Of a stretch of DNA of 64,000 nt, positions 13,076 to 24,034 are shown in pieces; positions within the stretch are counted from its first letter, which is position 1, and every line of letters begins with the position of its first letter. A program made the translations under genes and the position numbers. The stretch is from Ignelater luminosus (lineage: Eukaryota; Arthropoda; Insecta; Coleoptera; Elateridae), in contig VTPC01000494.1 of the NCBI GenBank assembly GCA_011009095.1, forward strand, positions 167,394-231,393, in the 5' to 3' direction. The notes below the pieces were generated by a model. It searched no databases. It saw only the letters and a program-made list of their open reading frames with translations, and was not told the origin of the DNA.

Positions 13076-13734
13076 TAAAATGCAGTCTAATTACACATAT
13101 GATAGCCTTGATTTTGTTGCATGCATTTGAAATTTAGCAAAATGATAATGAATATTTCCTCTTGAGAATGGTCGTATAATAGTTGGTCTTACTATCCGAT
13201 CTCTTTCCTTAGTTGTTTTACTGTTCAAAGTGAAACGCAAACTGTGCTTGATACAGTCAATCAATCAAATCAATGATGTGCTTCTCTTTAAAGAGGAAGC
13301 AACGGCTTTAGAAGCTATATAACTTCTCTTAATCCTTGTGGAGAAATGTGTGGAGTTGACTGTAATGCTTGCTGGGTAAGTCAGGATGTAGTCGCAACGA
13401 GGCAGGCAAAGACCGAGAGCCGCTAGCATCAAGTCCTAGGGGGCAGGTGGAAGGAGTTTTGTGTATGGTGGTTCTTCTTGGAAGCGGCCGAGTCGCAAGT
13501 GCACGAAAGACGAAAGGGGAGGAAAGCAAAAATTAAAAACGGGTCTAATTAAATAGCAGCATGTCATGGGGACACGTGAAACATGGTCAATGCTGTGATA
13601 CAAGTTAAGAACCAGTGATGCTGGTGAATTTGCTTTCGTAGAGGGCACAATTTGCATTAGGGCCATGATATGTTATAACTGAGACTGAAGTTAATAGAAT
13701 TTGTTGAATATAGTGGTAGACTAATGGCGTAAAT
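13076..13734. other. no recognised gene; flank of a LINE remnant
   Basis: Between the two LINE remnants. The minus-strand frames at 13,329-13,666 read no known motif. Part may be the degraded 3' end of the jockey-like element next to it. Confidence 0.35.
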
Positions 13735-14960
13735 TCAAGAACGTCCTCGAGATCCGGCGGGAAATTTTGTGTTTGTAGGAAAATACCCAGAGGGGGGGGG
13801 GTTATTTGGGTTTTTCCAATAACTTCCCGGAGAGGAGTGGAGTAATGCGAGGGTACGCACTTTGTCCTGGTCGATCGCTTTTGCCACATAGCAGCCACTC
13901 AGAAGCTTGAGGTGCGCATCCACAAGGGATCCCGGTACGGTCGTAAACTTCCGTAGAGGAGTGGAAGCGATCCAAGCCGAAAATCCTCCTGCAGACGGCT
14001 TTCTCCTTAGTTGGGAGTAGTGTGGAGTAAAGTGAGCGTGTGACAGTCTGAAATGCCACCGTGAATTTTGTAGAGTAAAGCAGAGCTTAAGCTCTTCCCA
14101 CCAGTTTAGGGTAAAAGTAAATGTGATCTTTAGGTATTTAACCACAGGGAAAAGGTTGAGGGGTGTGTCCCAAAGTTCCAGTAGAATATTGTTCGGTTTA
14201 AGTCTGTGACGAAACAAGATTGTATGAGTTTTATTCGAGTTAGGCTTAACTTTTCACCGTAGGAACTAAACCTCTACCTTAGAGCCTTAGGGGACTCCGG
14301 CGAGTAGCATAAATATTCTAGAAAGGGTTTGTCCAATCTGCACTCTGCGCTATCTGTGTGAAAGAAAACTGTTTTTTATGCGAACAAAAAAATGGAGGAC
14401 GTTTGCATTAGAAAGTTTTAAAGGCAGCGGCCGGAGTTGGCTATGCATTTAGTGTCCGATTGTAAACGATAGATGAGATCGAATATGGATCGACCGATTC
14501 GAAAACCAAACTGGTGATCTAGGATTTTATTGTTGGTGGTCAAGAATTCCCTGAATCGACCGGCAAAAATTTTTCAAATAATTTGTCAATAATGTTAAGT
14601 AAAGAGACTGGCCTGTAAGAAGCGAAATCAGAGAGGGTTTTATTTGATTTAGGAATCATTACGACGGTGGCGGTTTTCCAAGAGGATGACAAATATCCGT
14701 AAAGGAGGCAACTGTTGGAAATTGAGATAATTAGGGTATTGTGGTTAGGGAAAGGTGACGCAAAGCTCGTTTGGTGATGGAGTTTTTGTTAGGGATAAAA
14801 TTTTTGCCACAGGACATGACGGCCGTCGTCGTTTCTTCCTCCCGGATGGAACTGACGATGTCCGGAGGTGGCGGCTCGGGAGATGGGGCTAGAAGAGCAA
14901 AACAAAACAAGATAGTGGAGGGTAAGGGAACGTAACTTGTTTCAACACTTGTTGACATCT
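13735..14960 (-). pseudogene. jockey-like LINE reverse transcriptase remnant
   Basis: Minus-strand reading gives RT blocks in order: SSWKTATVVMIPKSNKTLSD, ASYRPVSLLNIIDKLFEKFL (about 14,690-14,560), a QFGF-type block with RIGRS, then LLAGVP*GS (stop codon at 14,287-14,289 in the GVPQGS motif). Soon after come KTHTILF and PVVKYLKITF (about 14,230-14,130). In jockey-type elements some 60-70 residues containing YADD lie between the last two blocks. Here the gap is far smaller, so the catalytic core is deleted. Multiple stops and frame changes. The N-terminal side ends near 14,960 and no endonuclease was found. Confidence 0.8.
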
Positions 14961-14984
14961 CTGTGGTTCAAGTTGCTTGATACA

Positions 14985-15070
14985 TTCCGGTAAGCGGCTT
15001 ATATAGGCGGGTTGCGCTTCGGCTAAGAGCGCAGCGTGGTAGAAAGGGAACGTGAGAGCAAGAATGCGGT
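14985..15070 (+). promoter_or_regulatory. possible TATA-type promoter patch
   Basis: A TATATA motif at about 15,000 (GCTTATATAGGCGGG) is followed by GC-richer sequence in otherwise AT-rich DNA. No gene is recognised downstream, so this is only a candidate and may belong to the neighbouring element. Confidence 0.2.
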
Positions 15071-17584
15071 GACTTCTCAGGCTGTCGTGGTGCTTATTAT
15101 CTACAATGGATTTTGAGTAAACCTCTTGAATGGATATTTACAAATAAACAGATTAAATAATAATCAATTCAAAGTAACTCGTTACAAAGTTTACTGTACA
15201 GAATTACTGGCGCGATAGCTAACGACTCCATCTTATCCAGGGTTTCCGATCTCTTTTCGCAACAGCTATGGTTACTTTCTAGATTCTCTCTTCTTTTTAT
15301 CTAAAGCGTATAAAACTTTAAAGTACTGCACTTTGTAATTTCGTTCAATGAACTAGCATAAAGTCTTCATTAATTAATATTTGATTTTACTCCAAATCCT
15401 TAAATGTTTAGATATATAACCAATAGAGAATTACGTTACATGCCGCTTATTGGATAATTAACTATAGATTATCTTGCAGTTTTCGAATAATATACAAATC
15501 AAATTTTTGAAAGTAGAATATTTTGAAATTATGATCCTCAAGGTTACAAAAGATTAAATACCTGACCACTGATAATTGATTATTTATTATTGTTTTATTT
15601 TGCATCATAAAGTTTTGTTGGGCTAATCTAAAATTTGTTCGATGAGAATTTAGCCAAGGGAGAAATTGCAGATTTTTTGGTAATGGTGTTCCAATATCTT
15701 TGAGTTGCCGAAGGCATGGAAGTTGTAGAATAAGTTACCCATAAGATAAACCAACTTTTTTCTATAAAGGATACACAAAATGACAACTTTCGGTCTATAT
15801 ATTCCAGACAAAAATTAATATGATTTCTTACATAACTAGGGCTTAATCTACATATAATGCGCACCATTTATCGTTAGTTGTTCAAATGAATTTCTATTTT
15901 CCACTTTTCAACTCTCGAAATACTTCTTATAGTTCTATTTTATCTATTGATTACATTAATTCTTGAAAAGCCTTTTTTCCTTAGAACTTTCGTACTACAA
16001 AAATGTGGTACATCAACCGATCGATAAAACTTGCATTCTTAAATGTAACAACACGATGTTCAGTTTAAGTGAGAATTCAAACTTATCAAACGTTTCACAG
16101 CATTTATTTCTTTTGACAGATTTATTTAATCCTTATATTACCAAAAAGAGAAGAGGAAGAATTTTTGAAACAAGCAAAGTTGTCGCAACTTTGATACTGT
16201 ACACAGACAAATGTAACTTTACTTCAACTAAATCATGTTTAGTCAAGAAGTATGAATTAAAATTTACTTTATATATTATTCTATTTAAAGAAACAATTTT
16301 AATGGCATAGGAAAGTAAAGATTATCACTGTCTGAATACACAGAAGTAAACAACGATACCTTTAAATGGAAGCTACTGGCTGTATATTAAAAAGGAATGA
16401 AATAAATGACATCTGTTTTAATTTCATCTACATAGAAGTCAAAAATCATTTTGCACCCTGATGAGATTTCTTTCATAAACGCAGGAAAAAAAATATTTTA
16501 AATTATTCAAGGAGAAATTTTCCGTAAATTCCCTTTTTGCAATTAAAACTCAATTGCACGAATGACGAGGTCGTCGTGTTCTCGTGGAGGAAGAGTCTTT
16601 CGCAAACGAAAATGTGAGAACGTTTATGAATAATGTAGGTGTTTTAACGATGACGGTCGCCGCAGCGCTTCGGGCACCTCAAAAGCGCATCTCCCGAAGC
16701 TTTTTACATCGCGTATTTCACGACTAGACACATGAGTTGTCAATTTACATATCATTCTGTTGAATCAGGCCCGTTCTTCCGTGAAAAATGTATTTTACAG
16801 GTTTTCTCTCGTGTGCGAGTGTGGTGGCGTATGGAATTTCTGTTTGTATTGTATGATTTCACTGTATGATGTCTAGATTTGTTATTTTTAGCGTTTTACA
16901 TTAAAAAGGTTATGAATAAAAGCAGATGCTTTTAAAAAGATGTAGAGAGAGAATTTTTATGATTTCAATTTAAATATACTGAGTGGATCGAATTTAGTAG
17001 GTCAGCTTATTTACTCTTAGTTCGATATTAAATTGAGAAAAAAGTGTCGTTTATAATATATATGTGGTAAAGACATAAACATTACATCAACCTTTTATCA
17101 ATGTAGAATGAAGTAGTCAAATCTATATTGCATTACTAAATTCCAAAAAAAGATACAAAAAATAAAAGTTTACTCTTACATTTATGTCCATCTCACAGAG
17201 AATCACCTTGTGCGCTCTTAAAACCCTTAAACATTAAACCTCCTTTCAGTTTCAGACGTTTAAGAGATAGCACGAAAGAAGAATGTACACATTGTTGCTG
17301 GAAAAACAAATGGTGGTTATATTATTGCGGTCTTCCTGACATATTTCAGTTCTCCCACCGATAAAGACTGACGGAAAACAAAGCCATTTGTGTGCGTTTA
17401 CGACCACAGAGCAGACTGTAAGTCTCACACTTTCCTGCAAAAATATTGTTGCATTGGCTCGTTAATAATTGCCCCCCGTCGTAAAAATAATAACAAATGA
17501 ACTTCCAGCTCGAATGAATTGCTAAGCTGCGCGTTGATGTGCGTTCTTTATTTGTGTATGTTTTTTCCTTGTTTCCTGTCGGTC
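15071..17584. other. AT-rich sequence with one GC-richer patch, no recognised gene
   Basis: No supported gene. The frame at 15,963-16,310 (+, 115 codons) is Lys/Asn/Phe-rich with no domain match by eye and is probably chance. The patch 16,560-16,830 is richer in CpG and contains an 8-bp inverted repeat (GCTTCGGG at 16,667-16,674 and its complement at 16,693-16,700, 18-nt loop). It could be a conserved non-coding element. Confidence 0.35.
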
Positions 17585-17611
17585 ATATATATATATATAT
17601 ATATATATATA
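17585..17611. repeat. (AT)13 microsatellite
   Basis: A pure AT dinucleotide run about 150 bp upstream of the ETFDH exon. Confidence 0.95.
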
Positions 17612-17765
17612 CCGATAATTTATTGAGAATATGGTTATCCCTGCGACGAAACAAATTATTATTTTGCTGTATATAGCGATCTAATTCCAGTTTGTTTGAA
17701 CTTTATATGTAATTTCACTTGTGTCTTTCCCGAGGGTTTTCTTAACGACCTCTTTTATTTTGAAG

Positions 17766-17939
17766 GGGCACACGAAATTGTCCCACTGGAGAGGAGCATT
17801 GGACAAAAGACTTCAGATCAATGCTCAGGACTGCATTCACTGTAAAACGTGCGACGTTAAAGATCCCAGGCTGAACGTTAACTGGCTAACACCGGAAGAT
17901 GGTGGATCTGATTATAATGACACGCAAGTCAAAGGCTAA
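17766..17939 (+). CDS. Etf-QO: ETF-ubiquinone oxidoreductase, C-terminal exon (frame interrupted)
   Basis: ETF-QO is an inner-mitochondrial-membrane flavoprotein that passes electrons from ETF to ubiquinone through FAD and a 4Fe-4S cluster. This exon encodes [20 protein letters not shown] and then [11 protein letters not shown], the family's C-terminal cluster site. C-x2-C-x2-C supplies three of the four cluster cysteines; the fourth lies in an upstream exon. The frame ends at TAA 17,937-17,939, a few residues beyond the usual end. A pyrimidine-rich tract ending TTTTGAAG precedes 17,766. Reading from there gives a split Gly codon, then AHEIVPLE, matching the VYEFVPVE segment. That frame and the RLQINAQ frame differ by one base, consistent with a 1-base insertion near 17,796. 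So this is a real exon with a sequence error, or a pseudogene copy. No other exon was found. Confidence 0.78.
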   Translation, partial: GHTKLSHWRGALDKRLQINAQDCIHCKTCDVKDPRLNVNWLTPEDGGSDYNDTQVKG

Positions 17940-19160
17940 CATATTGAACATAGAATTTGCAAAAACGATAAGAGATAACTAAGTGAAAAACTTGCCTATT
18001 GAAAATGTGGAACTTATTTTGTGTGGTTTTCCAAATACGAGTATTTTAAAAAACCTATGAAGTCATTTTTCTGTTTTTTTTTGCCAACTTCTTTTCATTT
18101 TCTAAGATGTGTAATTAAATTGTATCATTTGTTTTGATATGTAACACATGTTGCTTTTACATAATTAAAAATTTACACTACTAATTATAATTAAATTGAC
18201 ACTGTAAAACTGTTTTTGTTTAGACATATTAAATACGTTTTCCACATTTTTAAAAATTAAGAGAAAACTTATTTATTTTAATTAATTTCAGCTCCGAATT
18301 TAACATGAATATTTGAAATTTTATAAACACGTCTCTCTATTATTCAAATTTCCAATTAACATGTTTTTTGGGGTAACAGTTTACACTGCTTTATTTTAAT
18401 TAATTAATTTTAACAATTTCATTGCGTATATGAACTACATCCCTCTCACACGTTTAATTATTCAGCTTAGATTGTTACCATATTAATTACATAATAAATA
18501 CTGGTAAGATTTTTCTACGTAATATAACTCAGATATACCAACCCAGCTGTGTAATTAAATTTGCTTATATGTTAGTAAATATCAGTTTTCATATTACTTC
18601 TATTATATACCGTTCACGTCTATATCTATGGTGAATAATTAATTAATAACACAGAGGATAGAAATATAAAAACGGGGAGTAAATACAAGAAAGAGTAATG
18701 AATAAAATGAATAATATTTAATGAAATACGTTCGCATTGTTGAAATCACAATTAAAAACTTTTTTTAAGTTGAAAAAGCTGAAGCAGCACTAATTTGCAA
18801 ACAAAGACTTTTGTAGAAGAATTGTTTTTCACAAAGGGACTTAAATTAAGACAATTTCTCTTTTGATTAGTCTGAAATCAGGAAATGCATTGGTGTTAAA
18901 AGAAAGATTCTTATTTTAGATTTCTCATTAATTTCAAATTTTATAGCATATTGATGAAAGTTTGAACTTAGGTATTAAAATTTGAATTATTTTGTACTAT
19001 AATTTTTTATTTAAAACCCATTGCTTTTATTTGAAAAATACTATAGTCAACTGTAAATGTATTAAATTATAATTCGGATAAAACCACTTCAAGAAATTAT
19101 TCCAAAAATGAATGAAATTTTGCCAGTTTATGTCAAATGTATGAATATTAATCTTTTACC
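17940..19160. other. very AT-rich non-coding DNA; 3' side of the ETFDH exon
   Basis: No gene seen. If the exon is genuine its 3' UTR starts here. The clearest AATAAA-type signal I see is near 18,491, about 550 bp downstream of the stop, and the link is unproven. Confidence 0.4.
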
Positions 19161-19880
19161 ATGGTCACTAACCCAACTAGTGTTGCAAAAATAGTGGTTT
19201 TAATTGAAGATGGAAGACACTTTCGGTATGTGTCTGCAACTCTGAGACTGTCCCGATCGGCAGTTCATAGAACCTACACCCATTATAGAGAAATACAAAC
19301 AACATACATCAAATGGTCCGGTTGGGGCAGAAAACGCTACATAACTACTGGCGATAATCTATTCGTTGTACTAAATGTGCTCAGAAATCGAAATTCAACT
19401 CTTGTTATGCTTAGAAATGAGCTTCATAACACAATACACGTTAACATATATCATGTACAGTAACAAGAAGAGGTGAGATTCAGAACGATTTCTGTACCAT
19501 CAGACGGCCCGTTTGTATTTTGCACAAAAACCATCTTCATTGAAATGAAGGTAATTGCAGAAAAAAAGACGAGTCCAAATTTAATTTAAATCATTCTGAT
19601 GGTCAACATTGTGTATGAAGAAGGCATAATGAAAGGCACTGTCCATGTTCATTTGCTCCTCAAGTACCATTTGGAGGAGGAGAGGAATTTTCATGAACGT
19701 CCGTACGGACCTAGTATTCACTGAAAATGGATCGTTAATTCCATCAAAATGTATTAAAAACAGTCTTCTTGAACATATTGTACCCTATGCCCCCTCAATT
19801 TTATTCTAATGCAGGAAAATGCTCGGACACATGTTGTCCCACCCTTGAACCTGACGTACTTGGTTTATACAAAAGCTCCG
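19161..19880 (+). pseudogene. Tc1-like transposase remnant
   Basis: The frame 19,161-19,463 encodes the N-terminal paired helix-turn-helix of a Tc1-like transposase. Blocks are KIVVLIEDGRHFRYVSATL, LSRSAVHRTYTHYREI, then GWGRKRYITTGDN and VLNVLRNRNSTLVMLRNEL. A stop follows at 19,461-19,463. Around 19,810-19,890 another frame reads MQENARTHV, the degraded second-aspartate block of Tc1 elements, with the usual Asp replaced by Glu. The first-aspartate block is not recognisable between them. It is truncated at its 3' side by, or abuts, the gypsy gag sequence near 19,870. Confidence 0.75.
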
Positions 19881-21198
19881 GTTCTAATACGTCTAAAACC
19901 AAAGAAGGAGGATGGAACTTAGATTTCAAGATCTTTTCTCGCTCAATAATGCTGCAAGCAGTCTTCAACTCCTCTAACTTGTGCAGGTGTAAAAATAACA
20001 TATTTTCGGAAAAGTAAGACATCAGATTTCTTTGAATCATCTGAACCTTCAGTGACTCTGAAGACGTCCTCGATAACCTACTGAACAGATTTTCCATGAT
20101 CTCAATGTAAATGACGACCTTTTCGTTCTTCAGCTGGGTCCTAGCTTTAATTTCCTCCCATAATGACTCGTCATAATCGGGTGGCAGGAAATCAATTTTC
20201 AGCTTTTCTACCAGCTAGTCCCAGCAAGACACAGAGTTCCGAACTGACCTAAACCAAATAAGGACCTTTTCTCGGAACAGATCTAAGGCAGATAAGAATA
20301 GCTGCCGTTTGGAGATGCCTCGAGCAAGCTGTGATTCTTCCACTTGCTCCAGGAACCTAACTGAGAGTGCAGGGGTCCCCACGTTAAAGGACACCTTCCA
20401 TCTCGTAACCGGAACGAAGGTATCTACGGCTACTCTAGAAAATTTCCTTGCATGACAGAAACTGTTCCACCTTCTACAGCCTCAAGATTTTTCTTCCACA
20501 GAGAGTATTTAGCAGTAAGAGTCATCGGATCACTAACAAACTCTAACAAAAAATGATCTCCCTGTTAGCCAAGTATGTAACATTTATCCTTTCCGGAAAC
20601 CTCGGAGAACTTGAATTGGTTAGTTGCATCAACTGCGGCAACGGGTCCGCAAAAGGCACCCGTCCGCTACTAATACCAAGAAGACTCCAAAGACCTACAA
20701 GGATTATCTGCCCCTGCAACTGAATTGGCAGTCGGCACATCCACCAATGAGAACTGCTGCAGAAAATCGGATGCGCAGCAGTCGTTGCATCATCCTGAAC
20801 TTCGGTGCAGTTAATCAAATGAGTTTCCTTCGGCATCACAGTTCCAATCTGACTTGCACAAGCTTCTCTCTCTTCTACTATTGTCTGTAGCGCTCTACCG
20901 TATTTCTCCCAGACCTTAATTGCTTCTTCCAGATCTCGATCATTTCCCACCGTACCCCGCTGTAACCTACCTAATCTATGTATGTCTCAAATGACAGTGT
21001 AAGCTGGCCATACGTTTGAAGTTGTATGACTCCACATCCCCTGTTCTACAGTTCTACTTCCCTGACCTTGCTAACACAATCACGCAATTCCTTAAAAGCA
21101 TTCATGGGAGAGAAACTTTAATCTTGCGAAATACTTGACTCACGTTCTCTTTTCAGAAGACCTTCCAAAACAGTCCGTTTTACTTTAGCATCAGCCAT
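19865..21198 (-). pseudogene. gag: Ty3/gypsy-type Gag pseudogene
   Basis: Minus-strand reading starts at a plausible ATG (21,196-21,198), 98 bp inside the primer-binding site, with LKR-type basic sequence. It proceeds through a helical segment (EEAIKVWEKYGRALQ, about 20,910), GDPGTLSVRFLEQVEE (about 20,370), LFLSALDLF, FLPPDYDESLWEEIKART (about 20,170) and MENLFSRLSR (20,097 onward). This is the order of the capsid domain in insect Ty3/gypsy Gag. Many stops and frame shifts interrupt it, and no zinc knuckle, protease or polymerase follows because the sequence runs into the Tc1 remnant. It is a 5' fragment of a retrotransposon, not a working gag. Confidence 0.8.
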
Positions 21199-21300
21199 GA
21201 GCGGATAAGCCCTCGGTCGTAGCTCACAATTTATCTCCTCCACATGTAGAAATTTCGGATCCATACGGATCCATTGATGTATAACTCCACGAGCCTCACA

Positions 21301-21312
21301 CGTTGGGCGCCA
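21301..21312 (-). other. retrotransposon primer-binding site
   Basis: On the minus strand this is TGGCGCCCAACG, the standard form of a tRNA primer-binding site in Ty3/gypsy elements. It lies four bases inside the LTR edge and upstream of the gag pseudogene, where it should be. Confidence 0.75.
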
Positions 21313-21316
21313 CTTT

Positions 21317-21640
21317 TGTAACGTAGTCTTCCGTTACAATAAAACAATTACTCCAGTTAACTAGGACTCGCAAGGTCCTAGGCAGGCAAGCTCAGTATTG
21401 GCCTTGAGGCAGGACAATAGGTGTTATACTCTCAATAAAACCCTGATTTAACTGATAATTTAGTATTTATTTAGAACAAAACGCCAGTTCCCAAAGGAAC
21501 AACCAATCACATGCAGGAAATACCCCAATAATATAAAAGTGCAAGCAGCAATACAACACCAAAAATTCCTTTATAAAAGACAACCATAATTACTATACAT
21601 AGTCCAGTCAATGAATGCCCAAACGGGGGTTCTAGAGGAC
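21317..21640 (-). repeat. 5' LTR of the gypsy element (outer end uncertain)
   Basis: The inner edge is at 21,317, where the plus strand reads TGTAACG; the minus-strand LTR therefore ends in CGTTACA just before the primer-binding site. The edge forms a short hairpin, TGTAACG/CGTTACA, around 21,317-21,337. No second LTR is present, so the outer boundary cannot be fixed; 21,640 is only a guess. Confidence 0.5.
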
Positions 21641-22440
21641 ATGAATTGGGGGAAAATTCTTCTCTTGAGGAATGCGTTGGGAGTAGTTAGGAGATAAAGA
21701 TACTAAAAGTCTCCGCCCCTAGCCTTGCCGCTTCTGGGGGAGGAGGGGGTGGAAAGATCCCTTTTTTTGGTTTTTCGTTTATAACTCAAAAACGGTGCGT
21801 CGTATGGTAAATAGCACTCCTTACAACATAAAAGATCATTAAATTTCCTACAAGAATATTTATATTTATTTTCTTTCTATGTGTTATAGTTTTCCAGATG
21901 TTCGCTAACGAAAATCGATAATTTTCGAAAAGCTTTTTTATGTCTCACATTCTTTGTCAATCTTATCCTTCTAACTCCTCAGCCTTATGTTTTACAGAAA
22001 CGTCGTCATAGAGAAAGTTGTAGAGTATTCAATTTCCTTCAAAAATATGTATATATTTACTAATTTATTTTCGACAGGCCAGCAGTTACAGCAATTTGAA
22101 GTATTCGCATAAATTTAGTGATTTCTCAAGAAACCTATACTTTCGTTATTATCTTTATTTATCTATTAAAAACCTGGAATTTAAGAAAAATCTTACCTAG
22201 CCTTGGCAAATTGTAGTTGTAGCAATTTGAATAATTAATTAATTAATTATTAATTTTGAAATTTGAAAACCCGGAAATAATTTTAAGGTTTTAAGAAAAG
22301 AAATTTTCAAGTCATTTTTGAAAAATTACAATCTTTTCATTAAAATAAAACACACCACAATAAATTTAGTAGGAATTTTGATAAAAACTACAAGAAAAAT
22401 GACTTGATGATATTTTCCAGAAAGATAGGATGAAAACAAC
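21641..22440. other. non-coding repeat-like DNA, 3' side of the Cys-rich frame
   Basis: No gene seen. A G-rich run (GGGGGAGGAGGGGG near 21,737) and a stretch around 21,770-21,830 have the look of a dispersed insect repeat but cannot be assigned. They lie downstream of the minus-strand Cys-rich frame and may be part of the same element. Confidence 0.35.
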
Positions 22441-22890
22441 TCATCTTGGCCTGGCTTTCTTGGAACCAGAGGGCCCGAAATCTGCCCTTAACTCCAAAAC
22501 TGATGGCAACAGGAATTGTGAATCCCCGTCGTCGTCTTGATTCGTTTCCTGAATATCGGATTCAGTGTCCGCGGGAGATGTTGGGAGGGGTTTATCTTTA
22601 TTATTATCCTTGTTAATAAAAACGGTCACTCCGTTTAAACAGTTCCCCTGGCAGTTGTGGCATAAAGGGAAACAATTAATGCAAACCTTCTTGCAGCTAC
22701 ATCTGGCACTGCTGCAATCTTTAGTGCATTTCCAAAAAATCAAGTCCAAAATTTCTTTTGGTGCTGCTGGGTCTTTGGTCAGTATCGGAGCTAGATAGTT
22801 TGCCTTGTCCTCCCAACCCCACAACTCCGGGGGTAGTTGGTTTTCCAACCAAAGCTGCATCTGGTGAAATGTGCAAAATAAATGCTCTTT
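22441..22890 (-). CDS. Cys-rich protein of a dispersed element (C-terminal part)
   Basis: A 139-codon open frame from 22,860, with matching upstream sequence (HLFCTFHQ) in the same frame beyond the first Met. It has a conserved Trp-rich start (MQLWLENQLPPELWGW), a linker (PAAPKEILDLIF), then nine cysteines spaced x3-x4-x1-x3-x2-x3-x2-x3 (about residues 49-79). The tail is acidic with a short basic end (GSKKARPR). From memory the same Trp/Cys module recurs in many uncharacterised repeat-encoded proteins of hemipterans and other invertebrates. The Cys spacing loosely recalls TSO1/CXC DNA-binding domains, but that is inference. The N-terminal part of the protein is absent or unreadable upstream, so it is probably a fragment. 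Function unknown. Confidence 0.6.
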   Translation of the reverse strand, partial: KEHLFCTFHQMQLWLENQLPPELWGWEDKANYLAPILTKDPAAPKEILDLIFWKCTKDCSSARCSCKKVCINCFPLCHNCQGNCLNGVTVFINKDNNKDKPLPTSPADTESDIQETNQDDDGDSQFLLPSVLELRADFGPSGSKKARPR

Positions 22891-23099
22891 TGTTGCCCCT
22901 CACTTGGTGGAAGTGGTGAAAGATCTGGTTTAATATTTGCTGTGGATTTCAAAAATGAATGGTATCAGTAGGTGTTGAGGAAGCTCTCCTTTGCTGGGCC
23001 GCCGTACCATTTTAGCATGCATAATCGTCCACCTATTTTGGTCCGGTAAAACATTCCTACTCGGGCGGTTTCGAGCTAGACTGTCCCTTTCAGGCTGCG
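22891..23099. other. short non-coding spacer
   Basis: Sequence between the Cys-rich frame and the CpG-rich patch; nothing recognised. Confidence 0.3.
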
Positions 23100-23340
23100 G
23101 ACCGGAGCGCCGTCTATTTCCGAGATACGACCGTCTATAGATAAGTTCGGACCTACGTTTCTCATAAGCGCAGCGGGTTAGAAGGAATAAACCGATAAAA
23201 ATATTTTCGAACGGCCGCGACGGCCGGCGGCGCGCCGACGCTTCTTCGTTGCGATGCTCGCCCGTAACCAGCTCGCGGCCCGCACCTCATCGCGGCCACC
23301 CCTCCCCGCCCTTAGGAGGAGATGCGTATCGCACGGTGCG
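23100..23340. other. CpG-rich patch
   Basis: An abrupt GC- and CpG-rich island in AT-rich DNA, with the densest part at 23,205-23,300 (runs such as GGCCGGCGGCGCGCCGACG). It could be a promoter-associated island, an unrecognised repeat or the 5' end of the Cys-rich element. A short plus-strand frame across it (23,254-23,514) has no recognisable product. Confidence 0.5.
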
Positions 23341-24034
23341 AGAGAACTCTCCGTTCAACTTTTAGTATATATGATGATGATATTTAACTATTTGATTATG
23401 TGGGGTTGTGCTAGATTCACTGAGAAGTTGGAACAACTCGTGCAGTACAAAATCCTTTACTTATGGTTTAATGTTTGCAAAAGTACTATTTTAAATATTA
23501 TATGTATATGCTGACTAGATGTTTACTCAACGCCCTTCAGGTAATAACTTGGTATATTCAGATTACAATGCAAGAAAAGAATTGTGACATACATAAATAT
23601 ATGTGGAGCACAAAATTATTCACATATTTTTTGCCCATTTCTTAAATATAAGAATAAAGTGAGCGCTTGCTTGGCTGATGGCTGGCACCCTCACCCTACG
23701 AGTGCGTTTTTTCAAGTTTCTTAAGGAGCACAAAATTTTCATTACGGAACTAAATTAGCACATAATTAGCACAAAATTATAGAATACTCCTTTTTTCAAA
23801 TTCGACGAAGCCAGCGATGCGGAGCTTATTATTTTGCTGTATCCACAACTATGCGTAGGGAACATGAAATAAGTATTTGTTTCTTGTAAAATATTAGTAG
23901 TCGAGGAAATAAAGTAGAAAAAAGGCTAACAGGTTGAAACAAAATCTCCAAGATGGATTTTGATACGGTTTGCGGCAATCGATTCTGTGAGTTGTCTAGA
24001 AAAAATGCTTCCTTTAGTTTTTTGACGTTTTTTT
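23341..24034. other. AT-rich sequence before the gap, nothing recognised
   Basis: No transposase motif is readable up to the gap, although the mariner element on the far side should continue into or past it. Confidence 0.35.
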
